DNA of 64,000 bases from Crambe crambe (taxonomy: Eukaryota > Porifera > Demospongiae > Poecilosclerida > Crambeidae). Position 1 is the first letter of the stretch. Each line of letters begins with the position of its first letter. Location: assembly GCA_963924555.1 (NCBI GenBank), contig OZ004596.1:2542001-2606000 (forward strand), read 5' to 3'. The notes below the pieces were generated by a model. The model was not told the origin of the DNA and did not search any database. It saw only the letters and a list, made by a program, of their open reading frames with translations. Of the stretch, positions 45,953 through 57,018 are shown piece by piece. Both the position numbers and the translations under genes were made by a program.

Positions 45953-47989
45953 ATGGAAGCAAGTAAACTCTACATTGCCAGTGAAGACCTGAAGAAGAAA
46001 TACAGTCATGTCACAACGGGAAAGAAACGCATCGAAAAGTATGTAGAAGCTTTAAAGTTTTCAAGGAAAGTCGAGATAATATTCAATGTCAAGGAAAATC
46101 GGACTGTAGAAATTATCATTGGTGGAGGCAGAGATAAATCTAAAGATACAAGCCTTACCAGGAGAGAAATCAGAGAAGACATTCAAGGGGAATTATGTTC
46201 AGTAAGTATAACTTCCAGAAAGACTAGTAAGTCATTTAGTGACCTATACTATAGCTACTAACCACACTAGAGTTTATCTCATAAGCTACATCATTCTTTC
46301 CTTTATTATTGGGCAGGAGAGGTCTGGTCAAATTCACAACTGCAGTCTGATTCATGAAAAAGTTATGTGCTCATATGCCCGCTTCTCAGAGACTATAAGC
46401 CCTATCCCTTTCATTTCTTGACCATCTTTGTTCCACTGATTCAGGGCTTCTTCCGGCTCTATCCTTTGCATTCCTTTGGTCTAACTTTGCTCTTTTTTGC
46501 TGCTCAGTTTTGGAGCAGTGTTCATTCGCTTCATTAGCTAAAAGTTAACTACTTTGCACATGCGCAGTATTTTACCCTCAGGGCTTGATATATATAACTA
46601 TCCAGTTTGTACACTATAGAGAGGGCTCGCTTCGCTCGCAATTAAATGCATCCCCACCTCCAACATAATGTCATGTGATATAATGTAGTGTTCAAGTTTT
46701 TCTTGGACAGTCCTAGGAATTTGACCTGACCCTTTTCTTTCCTCCCCCACCCATTATAAAGGTGGCTTACTTGACTAATAATGACAAATATAGTTCATGG
46801 TTTGATTACACATGGTGACATGACCTTACTTGCTTTGACTGGATATAAACCATATCCAACAGTTCATTGCCAAGGCCATTCCATAGACAAACCATCTTAA
46901 CTACTGGTATCATATATTATACCTATAATCTTTCAGCCTGAAGCTATAAAAAAGTATAAGCAACCACCAAAAAAAGTGTCTGAAAAAGCCCGTGAAGAAA
47001 TGAAAATTGAAGACCAAGAACGCCTTCAAACAAAGCATATTCCTACTCTTACAATTGAAGCTCTTGAAGCACATGATGCTAAACATACAACAGGTCCATG
47101 TGAGCTCAGGCAGTTTGCATGTCCAATTTGCAAGCACTACTGGTGGCGTACAGTTTTGAAGTCTAAGCGAGTGTCAAGATGCAGAGGGAGAAGGTGTGGA
47201 AATCGCAGATATGATGCTTTACCTAAAAGTAAGGAGTTTGGCATAGGTCGATTCATATGCCCTAATTCTAGATGTAGTCGCAAGTTTTTTGGCCATTGTG
47301 AAGCTTCAGAACTGTTGAAATGCAGGAAGTGTGGATCTCTAACTAAACCATATATTCATCCAAAATGGAGGAAAAGGCGACCCAATAGACTCAATCCTAA
47401 CACGCCAGCATTTCAACCACGGCCTTACATGCGTCGTTCCTTGAATCAGCATGATCTTGGAGAGCAATTTGATTCTTTGAGCTTAGCCAGTGGAAATGAA
47501 ATACCCATTGCATATGGATATGAAACTCACACTCAGGAACTTTCTCAGTTGAGCGACTCGTCTGCTGATGGAAGTTTCAGTTATCATGGTGGCTCTATAA
47601 GACAACCTGAGATACCCCCTCGACGCCACCACAGGGTGTTCAATGCTAGTCAAGAACATCAACCGGAAGGGGGAACTATGTCAACTTTCTTAACACAAAT
47701 AGACTTTGAGAAAGAGGGAGTGGAAGTTGACCTTGACTATGATAGTGATGATGATGATGAAAAAGTAGGAGCCTGTAAATTTGAGTGTATTAATGAGTCA
47801 TGCAAGAATGAGTACACGGTTATATGCCGGATGATGGATTCTGCAGAGTGTTATAAGTGCCATACATACAACAGGCCACTGACTTGGGCTCCGCCAAGAG
47901 AGATCGAGAGTGAAACAGGCAACCCACACAGCTGTAGTCGCTGTAGAGGTGTGGGAAAGTGTCCTAACCTCACTGAAGTTGGAAAATAA
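45953..47989 (+). CDS. SHFL: Shiftless (SHFL/RYDEN)-like zinc-ribbon protein
   Basis: Two exons, 45953-46201 and 46937-47989, phase 0, 433 residues (human SHFL about 291). Human SHFL is an interferon-induced RNA-binding protein that blocks programmed -1 ribosomal frameshifting and restricts several RNA viruses. The match covers the conserved core: RQFACPICKHYWWRTVL (family RQFAC..C...WWR.V), KRVSRCRGRRCGNRRYDALP (family VSRCRKCRKRYEPVP), then FGIGRFICP, FFGHCEAS, KCRKCG and PKWRKR. The Cys pairs lie at about residues 145-216. The C-terminal half is longer than in vertebrates: low-complexity sequence, an acidic run (DYDSDDDDEK), then a second Cys-rich part (FECINESCKNEY, CYKCHTY) ending CSRCRGVGKCPN. 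The human function is known; here it is inferred. AATAAA overlaps the stop codon. PIGT lies tail to tail 158 bp away. Confidence 0.88.
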
Positions 47990-48147
47990 ATACAAACTGA
48001 GAAACAAGGTTTTCTGTTCTGCTCACAAGTTTCCCTATAATTAATATTATAATCATTCTAGTCTTATAGTTTTGATGCATGACCACAAAAGTATGTTATT
48101 ATGAACATTATGGATATGCATACAGATGATCATTGTGAGTGAACACA

Positions 48148-51100
48148 TTATTCATTGTTTCCATCTGTCAAATCAGATGTTTTTTCATCTTCACTTTGCT
48201 TTCTCAGCCTACTTCTAATACATGTAAGTATCCTTTTTAATAGCCCCTTGCTTTTTTCAGGAGTTGCTGGCTCTAGCTTTCTTGTTGCAAGATTGAAAAT
48301 GGAACCAAATCCAATAGCTATCACTGTACAAACGAAGCAGATGACATTGTAGGGCATGCTGAAGTCAGGGGTTGGCAGAGAAATCAGCAGAGCTTCAGTG
48401 TGCAACCTCAAAATAGTCTCGCTATCATAGTGCAAAGAAAAAAGGATTACAGTGTATCATGGCTAACAAAGACTTAATTTAGACCAGGTACTTAATCATG
48501 TGATCATCAATAAGTACACACCCAAGCTGCTGTACACCTATTGAATCTCTTGTAAACCATGCACATTTCATTATTCATAAGTTGTAGCCATACAAGCAAC
48601 TCTTACTTGCTAAAGCTGTTTGTACCAGATCTTGATAGAGAGCAGTTAATACAATCACTTATGACAGTTGAGATAACAGCAGAACTGGAGAGAAAAAAGT
48701 AGAGACAGATAATCACTTAGATGGTTTTTTAGGGCTCTTTATTTAGGGGTGGCTCTGTGAAACAAAAAATTTCCCTGAGGCACAGGTTTACAAATAATTG
48801 AATACTTGATATAGAAGCCATGATGAGCATCAGGTGGATGTTCAGTCCACTTAAGGAAAGCCCTGCTGAACTGAACAGTAATGACAGCAGTGGTTTCAGG
48901 AGGAACTTCCAGCAGTAGCTCTATCATATGAGGTCTCTGTCTGTCCTTGGCTGGCTTATAATGCTGATGCAGGATGACCCCTATATAAATAAACCATAAT
49001 TACAGGGGAAGTTTATTTAAGTCCTAATGCCAAGGCCTGAGGGCAACTGATGGGACAGTAAAGGCACACACAATACCATTCTACTCACTCCAGGGGGACA
49101 GTACATTAAGGCGAACACAAGGATACACAACACACCAAGAGATACTTCTAGGGCACACACCAGGATACACTCCTCGGCCAATAGCACACACCATTTTATT
49201 ACAGCACACATCATACCATTGCTGATGTGGAGAGTGTGAATGAAGATACGACAGAACCATGGAATCATATCCAGGTAAATTAGCCTCAGATTCTTTGAGC
49301 TGTGGCTGTTTGAAATTTCTGTGTGTAGTCCACCCCATCCATGGCTTGATCCACTCAAAAATCGCTGGACATGTAGCTCAGGTGGGTATGGCATCCCTAT
49401 AAAGAAAGTGCATCAAGGGCTAGGGCTAGGACTAGGGCAGGGCTAGCTGAGGAAATAGAGATACACTTTACTGATTACTACCTTTAAATACTTGAGATTC
49501 AGACTTGATAAAAAAATTAAACTTGCTCATTTTTCCTACAAATGAATGAAGTAACAATAACTTGAACCCTGCATCTAATGCATAAAGAACAGCTGCCACA
49601 TGTGGTGTGATGGTATACATGTACATACACTATTTCACCTGTGACATTAGATATATCATAGATCATCCAGCCACCTGCCCTTTGTGGAGGAGGGTCAGCT
49701 ACAAACTTGAGCCCAGTGGCAGGGCAGGTTTCAGCTACCAGGACACGACTAATGGCCATTGGACACTGTGATTTGATCACATTGCCAAACAGAGCTCCCA
49801 AACTCCAATCTACAGAAGGTTCATCCACACTATTAAAATAAGTTTCCCAGATAGTGGTGTATCGATATGGGAATCTATAGTAGGTTCATCCACACACCTA
49901 AAAAAATACTAGATAACTGAGTATTAAGACCAAATTAATGCCTAGATCAATGACTACTGGTACAACCTGGAATTACCAATAAGTCCTTTCTTGATTGAGG
50001 GAGGGAAGACTACAGTTAATGTCTGCCTCAACTCTATCCCCATCTGAGAACAGTCATCATCCTGATTCATTGCAGAGGGGAAGAAGAAAAAAAAAACAAC
50101 ATGCAAGCATAAAAAGATCATAGCTTTGTTCCCAGGCCCTCAATATTCCTCATGCATGGCCTACTAGGGCAATGTGCAATATTTGACAGAGAGTGAGCAA
50201 GCAAGTAATTCAGGTGATATTTTGTGCTTCAAGATATTGCTGTCTTGTATAAGTGGTGGCACCAGCAGGCAGTTGTATAAATAGGAAGCTGTGATGCTTA
50301 TCATAAGCACTTAGACTAATACCTCAACTCTGTAGAATATGATCAAGCTGATTAATTCAGGACACAGTATGGGGGATTTTGGAGTGTGAGAGTCAGCTTG
50401 CTCACTGTGTACAGTACTGACTCTTATGAACAGTGTCTACCGTACTGTGTTTGTACTGTGACATTCTATTTAAGATGCCATGTCTCCCATGGCACAGTGT
50501 GGCTCCACATGTCCTTGGTATACAGCATAACTTATTCAGAACAAGTGTCCATATTATGTCCCAAATTCATCCTTTTATTTATTTCATGCAAAAGCAGGAA
50601 GGTCAAACTAACTCCAATTGCACCTGGTTACCTGGACGCAACTAATAATATTCAATTAGCAGTGGCAACACTACTATTTGCATGTACGAAGTTTAAATGG
50701 GTGCTTGCATTTGGTTTTTCTGATTACTATCTAGCTTTATCCCAACTGGTTAGCCTCGTTCCCAGGCCTTCCTCTCTCACTGGTATAGTCTCTCACGAAG
50801 AAAAGGTAAAGTATCGCATGGGAGGAAAAGAGGAAGAAGAAGAAGAAAAAATAAGCGAGAGGAAGGCCTGGTAAAACTTGTCACGTGAGGGTAGAAAGGA
50901 GGTAGAAAGGACTTAATTGGAGCGTGGGCAGTGTCGACGTAAATGTTCAGCACTGCCCACCATAATGTCCAGTCCAGTCAACTACTACTCAGTCATGTCA
51001 GAGTTTAGAGATAGCTAAGAGATAGATAGGAGATAGATAGATAGGGCCGAGGCTAAGTCTAGAGAATGCAATTCCTGCTACAGTCCAGTCCTGGTAGTGC

Positions 51101-52030
51101 AGATATTGTCTAACCATAGGTTACATACTCACTAGCGTAGCTAGCAACTTCCAGAGCAGAGTCACTGAGCTAAACTGACCTTCAGGTGATTTTCAGCAGT
51201 ATCTACTTCCCGCGCCATGCACACCTAGTTCTAATTCGTGGGCGATTTTTGACGTCACCATTTATTGTCATGGTGCGGTTTGCACTACGCCCACTAGCAA
51301 TTGATTTGCTTGTATCCTCACGTGATAAGTTTTACCAGGCCTTCCTCTCTCTTATTTTTTCTTCTTCTTTTTCTTTTCCTCCTGTGTGATACTTTACCTT
51401 TTCTTCGTGAGAGACTATACCAGTGAGAGAGGAAGGCCTGGGGACGAGGCTACCAACTGGTGTATCTTGACTTGTAGAGCAGTATGTTGAAAGCTTCCTG
51501 TTACTATCATGGTAATGCTTCTTGTAAAATCCTATCTAAAAAGCACTGAACCCTCAAGAGTTCATGATATTGAGCAGATCACTGATGAGCAGGAAGTAGT
51601 TCATTCATCTATTAAATTGGCTTGTGCATTCCATCAGCTAGCTAGAGTCCACATTCTCGTTAATTATCACATGTAAAAATACTGCTTGGAAAACTGCACA
51701 GATATGATAAGTACAGGTAAGCTTGTCATGAGCAATACCATCGTAGACTAACACTCAAGCTAGCTATGAGTTTTCATGCTGTTGCTCTACACCAGTTCAC
51801 AGACAGAGCTCACCTTGTAGTCTCACGCAGCCTAAAGCCTTTCAGATGGAGTAGGTAATGGTCAGCAACACAGAGTGTGTTTATACAAAGTATAGTGGTA
51901 CAGAGTTGGCTCCTTTACAGAATAAAACCTTTTCCAAAAATAGGCTCAATTTTAACACTGGAGAGTATCGTCTAGATATTGTTAAGGCTGAAATTGAACC
52001 GTTATAATTGCTACTGGCAGTGTTGTAAAT

Positions 52031-52075
<45 letters not shown>

Positions 52076-54913
52076 CAATAACTCTTGCATGCACTGAATG
52101 ACTTCATAATATTTGGGGTACTAAAGACACAGTGGGTGTGGGTTGCAAAGATTGGGTAAGTCTCCTACATATATCTAGTAGATGATTTAGTACCTGACAA
52201 ACTGGTTGGAAATGGAGGCCAAGTGAATGATAATCAGTGTCATAGAGAATCAGCGCCGAGAAGAGAGATCCCAAACCAGCCTGCATGTATGGAAGTCATG
52301 ACACCAGAAATAAATCATCATCTTTAGATGGAAGAAAGTAGGTAAGGATTGAAGAATCAAGTACTAAATGCATGCTCTAAACCTAACATAAATGTCAGCA
52401 AAAGAGCAATAACACATGGTGCCAACTTCAACCACACTTTGTCTAGTAGTGAAAGTTATTATCCCCAACCCCAATGCCAGCATGTGTATCCATCATTATG
52501 CTATATCATAGATATACTAGACTACGTACACAGGATTGGAAACAGGTCACGTGCGCCCGTAACGACAATACTGACAATCCGTGTAGGCAGCTGTTCGTGC
52601 TAAATTGCCCCAAACAAACAGGGGAGGAGAAGTAGTGTGCCAAATTTCTGCTAAACTATAGCCAATTGGTAAGTTCAAAGAATGCAAAGAGTGGGCTAGT
52701 ATAGTGCTAAACAAGCATAGTTCTTAAAAAAGCTGGTTTCTCAAGTGTTAGAGGGTATAATTGCGAGTAACAATGGTAGTTCGACTTTGTGGACCTCTGG
52801 AGCTTGGATATTAAAAGTATAGTCTCTTTTCCCCCACTAATCTGTTAGGTAGTGATCATTTATATGTACATATGTACTTTTTAGAGGTGCCTGTAAAAAA
52901 ATCATGTCGATGTTACTCTTTCTTCAGATTACCCATGGCTGGCTGTCAAGAAAAGCTATAGTAAAGAAGGATACTATAATGTAACAACTAATACTGTCAC
53001 TTTACACATATTTCCTTTCATATTATAATAAAAAAATGATAATAACAAGTACTGATAGTGCACTGCTGAACATCCAATTCATCGAGAGATTTGTTGTGAT
53101 ATACTTGTTTTGAGGGATCAAGATGAAGAGTAAAGCTGCCCCAGTGTATCCTTTCCTGCCCCTGATACAAGAAGGTATCTCATCTCCTCATATAAGAACA
53201 ACAACATAGTGAAATGGCTTCTTAAACCATCAATGGCAAATGGCATGCCATCTCCAGCCCTGCACAAAATTAAAACTACTTGAGTACATATGGTCAACTA
53301 GTATCTTTCATTTTATACCAAAAGTAAGGCAGCTAGACTTCTATTTTAGTAGTAGGAGTGCCACAAAACTTTTCAGTCACCTGTTTCCACGTTTTTCTTC
53401 CATAGCAACAGTAAATAGACTAAACTGACATGATAAACTACTACAGCTATAGGTCATTGAGCCTTTTCACTTATAATCATAATTATTGCTGCGCTAAATA
53501 CCTTGCCTTTCATCCTCTTTCTTATTTTGTGTAAGATTTCTCTGTTCGCCAGGTACCTACACGGATGGTCTATAAATTCTACGCGCGCATGCCCTGTTTC
53601 CAATCCTGTGTACGTAGTCTAGTATATCTATGGCTATATGCAACATGCATGTTAATAACACAAAGCACAACAGCTTACACTTGTGCCACATGGGAGGAGC
53701 TTTGTCCACGGAGTGAAATTCTCAGTGCAAACTGTTTCACGGGGTAAGGCACCATATCTCATTTGACTAGATGAGACATTCCCTGCATAGTAAATGATAT
53801 AGCCACATTTTTCCACTTTCAACTGGCAGTGTGCCTTTCAATGTGCATTGACTGTACTGACGATGATAATTGTGCTACTAACCACCAGACAAATATTACA
53901 CTCCAAACAAGGCTAATTGTTGTACTCGCTTTAATTTAAAATAGTGATGGAAACACTTTTCCTGCTATACAGAAAATCGTGATCAGTACAAGATTAGCTC
54001 TGAAACTAGCTCTACTTGATCAATGCCTCCATAAACTTTTGGATGAAAATTCAGTCTAAAAACTCCTCTCCACAGATCAGAATAGAGACACTGTAGGACA
54101 GTAGTAGCAGCTTACCAAGAACTGCTCCCTGTGGTTTGAATGAGTAGAGTGGTTGGTAGGTGGCCTTGGGGCCAATGGCATTTAGATGAGCACACAATAG
54201 ACCAGACATAGCATTCACCAGTCCAGCCCATTCCAACTCAGCACTGTACAAAGTTACCAACTGATGAAAGGTAAAACTGAAGTCATTGCTAGAATGAGCT
54301 ATGAACTCTTATTCAGGTATTAAATGCTCTCTTGATAGCTTCCTGGATACTAAAATCAGTCTCTAATTTCAAGGGTAAATTAATAAAGAAGCTTACCAGC
54401 TGTTCAGCTACTGCCCCTTATCAATGAATCATAGTTTCACAATATTGCCAGTTCTACCCCCATGCCTAATATCCTACCAGTATGCCACCAGCTAGACTGG
54501 GAAGGAGGAGTCAATTGTTATTATGGACCTCAGAAGGATTAATTAACTAGTTATACAGCAAGTTTCCTCACTTTTGCTAGAGCCTTTAGACCAAGCACTT
54601 TTGTGCTCAAAGAAATCACCAGGTCTATGTACACTGTGACTCAGTAGAACAAAAGGTTTGTGTCTACTGTGGTTTTAAGACCTCTGGCTTTGCAAGGCAA
54701 AGGTGAGGAAACTTGCTGTACCACACAATCATGCATACCTTGCTTGAGGCAAGAACCATGCCCACAGCTCAGCCCCTGGAGGTGATGAGAGAGGAGGGTA
54801 GCCCCAGACCCTGGTCCTCCATTTTCCTTGTGTTAAGGTTAGGTGGAGCTCTTGCACCTTATAGTGTGAGATAACTTCTGCCAGAGACTTGGGAAACATG
54901 CCATAGTGCCGCA
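48148..54913 (-). CDS. PIGT: PIGT, GPI transamidase complex subunit (5' exon not resolved)
   Basis: PIG-T is an ER membrane subunit of the complex that attaches GPI anchors to proteins, and stabilises the PIG-K protease. Ten exons on the minus strand: 54739-54913, 54116-54276, 53679-53782, 52194-52280, 49967-50061, 49639-49829, 49217-49396, 48806-48980, 48607-48684, 48148-48421. Phases agree and they encode 505 residues (human 578). Motifs in order: [148 protein letters not shown]. The last block opens a C-terminal membrane segment followed by a basic tail. The signal-peptide exon should lie above 54913 and was not found. Two transposons (50751, 52507) sit in introns. Confidence 0.95.
50751..51452. 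mobile_element. Mutator-like MITE, 702 bp, PIGT intron
   Basis: Long inverted ends of about 130 bp starting tagcctcgttcccaggcc, with a perfect 9-bp duplication ccaactggt (50742-50750, 51453-51461). The arms carry an extra segment (tggtatagtctctcacgaag) absent from the 11595 copy, so this is a subtype. It lies in the PIGT intron between exons 49967-50061 and 52194-52280. Confidence 0.95.
52034..52072. repeat. (CA)n microsatellite in a PIGT intron
   Basis: About 19 uninterrupted CA units. Confidence 0.95.
52507..53632. mobile_element. Inverted-repeat element, 1126 bp, 7-bp target duplication, PIGT intron
   Basis: A perfect terminal inverted repeat of about 39 bp beginning catagatatactagactacg and containing ACAGGATTGGAAAC. 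The 7-bp duplication gctatat is perfect (52500-52506, 53633-53639). It ends only 46 bp from the PIGT exon at 53679. Related at its ends to the element at 29349-30226. No transposase frame. Confidence 0.93.
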
Positions 54914-55207
54914 CTATATAAAAACACATTGTGCAATCTGCCAGCAATTACACGTACTGTGCTATCATTATGATGTTGAATGACTGCTGCTAAGAACAAT
55001 ATGTTCAGTATTCTGAAGTTAAACTGTGTATGCTGCTACAATTTGGGTAACAACCATCCAGGAGTGTAGGAATCACATAACAGTAATGGAATATGTATGG
55101 GAGGAAGAGTCTATTGTGTGAATAGAGTGAGGAGAGTTCATTTTTTTAATGAGGGAACAGTTATTACAAAGGCCAAGTACCTCACTTCCTGTTAGTACAG
55201 CATGCTA

Positions 55208-55442
55208 CACCATGCACCCGCTGTTCTTTCATACTACCATAGAGCTACAGATTGCATGTTGTCTGACAGAGTACACCATGCACCCACTGTTCTTTCATAC
55301 TACCATAGAGCTACAGATTGCATGTTGTCTGACAGAGTACACCATGCACCCACTGTTCTTTCATACTACCTTAGAGCTACAGATTGCATGTTGTCTGACA
55401 GAGTACAGCATGCACCCATTGTTCTTTCACACTGCCATGCTC
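55208..55442. repeat. 66-bp tandem repeat, about 3.5 copies
   Basis: Units start at 55208, 55274, 55340 and 55406, each beginning caccatgcaccc (fourth cagcatgcaccc) and nearly identical. Because 66 is divisible by three, two plus-strand frames stay open across it (22-residue repeats), but no gene context supports translation. Confidence 0.95.
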
Positions 55443-55892
55443 CATAGGTCTGTGACACTAACATTTTGAACTCAGAAAGCGTACCACAAGCACAGGCTCT
55501 GTCTGTTAGGTTTAACTTGTATGTCATGTGTTTTTCTCCCACCCCACGAAAGAAATGGGCCTGGGTACAAGGCTAGGTACTTATCTACGTACCAAGCATT
55601 ATAAAGCTCAGGATAGCATGCATACTCTTAGCACACACATTATTCAATATCTATACTGTATATTATACATGTGTGGTTTTCTGGTCAGTGACATATACAG
55701 ACATGCTATTGTCTTCTCTTTCTGCACTAGATCAACTCATCTCAGAAGCATTCTGTACAAGCTGTTAATGAAAGAAGTGATCATGATGTGTTCATGTCAC
55801 TACCCACTGATTAGATGGAGTCTTTGCTATCCAGTCTTAGCTGGTCTAGTGATGGCAGGCCAATTACAGAAACTTTCCTCCTCCTTCCCGCT

Positions 55893-56012
55893 TCACTCAC
55901 CCTTCCCTCTCCCCTCTCCCTCCTCCCCCCTCCCCTCCCCTTTCCTCCTACCCTCCCCTTCCCTCTCCCCCCTCCCCTCCCCTTTCCTCCTACCCTCCCC
56001 TTTCCTCCTACC
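55893..56012. repeat. C-rich tract with (CCCTCCCCTTTCCT)-like units
   Basis: An almost pure C/T stretch on the plus strand with repeated ctcccctttcctcctaccct units, close upstream of the DOK-like gene. Polypurine-polypyrimidine sequence of this type can be nuclease-sensitive or unusual in structure. Confidence 0.85.
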
Positions 56013-56435
56013 CTTTGGCTCGATGGGTTCAGAGGGGTAGTGATATTCTTCTTGCTTCTTAGTGGTGAAAGGGTATATAATTGGAAGCACCTTAAACTCG
56101 GATTTCCTGTCTTCTAACATGTTACAAAGTTCAAATTTTATGCACAAAGTACATGTACTATGTCCATAATAATACTCACACTTTCCCTATGGAACCTGTA
56201 CACTGCATACAGTCATAGCCTGCAAACTAGATAGGTCTGAATCTGCTAACCAGTCCTATACCAATTCACAAGTTGCAACCTGAACCCATTTGACTACTTC
56301 CTGCCTAACTTCTTCCTGTTGACTCCATGGGATATATAAATTCCACAGTGCACTTTACTTAGGAATGAGTGGGAAGTGTTAAACCAGTTAGCTACCACCT
56401 TATCTCAAGAGTTAGCTAGTAAAGCTGCCTCAGTT

Positions 56436-56980
56436 ATGCAGACACAAGAGAATAATGAAGATTCAAGTCTGCTCTTCCCCCAGCAAGATGTATTCTATGC
56501 TGGACATCTTCAGTACAAGCCAAAAGGAACCAACAGGGTAATGTAGTATCTTTAGCCCTTTCACACACACACATAATGACCTAGCTAATCATACAGTGAT
56601 ATGGACTAGGTTAAGTAATCTAATGACTGCAGTAAGATACAGTTCCACAACACAGGGACTACACATTCATCATTATTTTGTCTGCAGTACAAAACAGTCA
56701 TGCAAATGTGTCAGTATTCTGATCTATTGACCCATAACTCCACTAATTCTTTGATTGTATAAGCCTATGAAGATTTCTACTTTGCAAAATGGTTGCTCAG
56801 AGCAATTATCATTACTCATCAAGTGTTCCATATACAGAATCACACTTGTGACACATACTTGCCATTATAATAATTCAGCATTATCAATACTCCCTCACAA
56901 TAATTATGTCAATACAATACTCCCTCTAAATGAAATGTCCAGTACTCTCTCTACAGTATTCTAACCACAGGTAACAATGT

Positions 56981-57018
<38 letters not shown>

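Larger units (their letters stand above)
54914..56435. other. PIGT / DOK-like divergent region with tandem repeats
   Basis: PIGT runs left and the DOK-like gene runs right, so both promoters and the missing PIGT first exon should be here. It also holds a 66-bp tandem repeat (55208), a fragment of a Mutator-like MITE end (ggcctgggtacaaggctagg near 55558) and a C-rich tract (55893). Confidence 0.5.

Noticed and set aside
55208-55442. CRISPR-like regularly spaced repeat
   Set aside because: The copies are contiguous with no spacers and the genome is eukaryotic; this is a minisatellite.
55815-56147. Leu-Pro and Gly-Glu-Arg-rich frames
   Set aside because: They read through a C/T-rich low-complexity tract.
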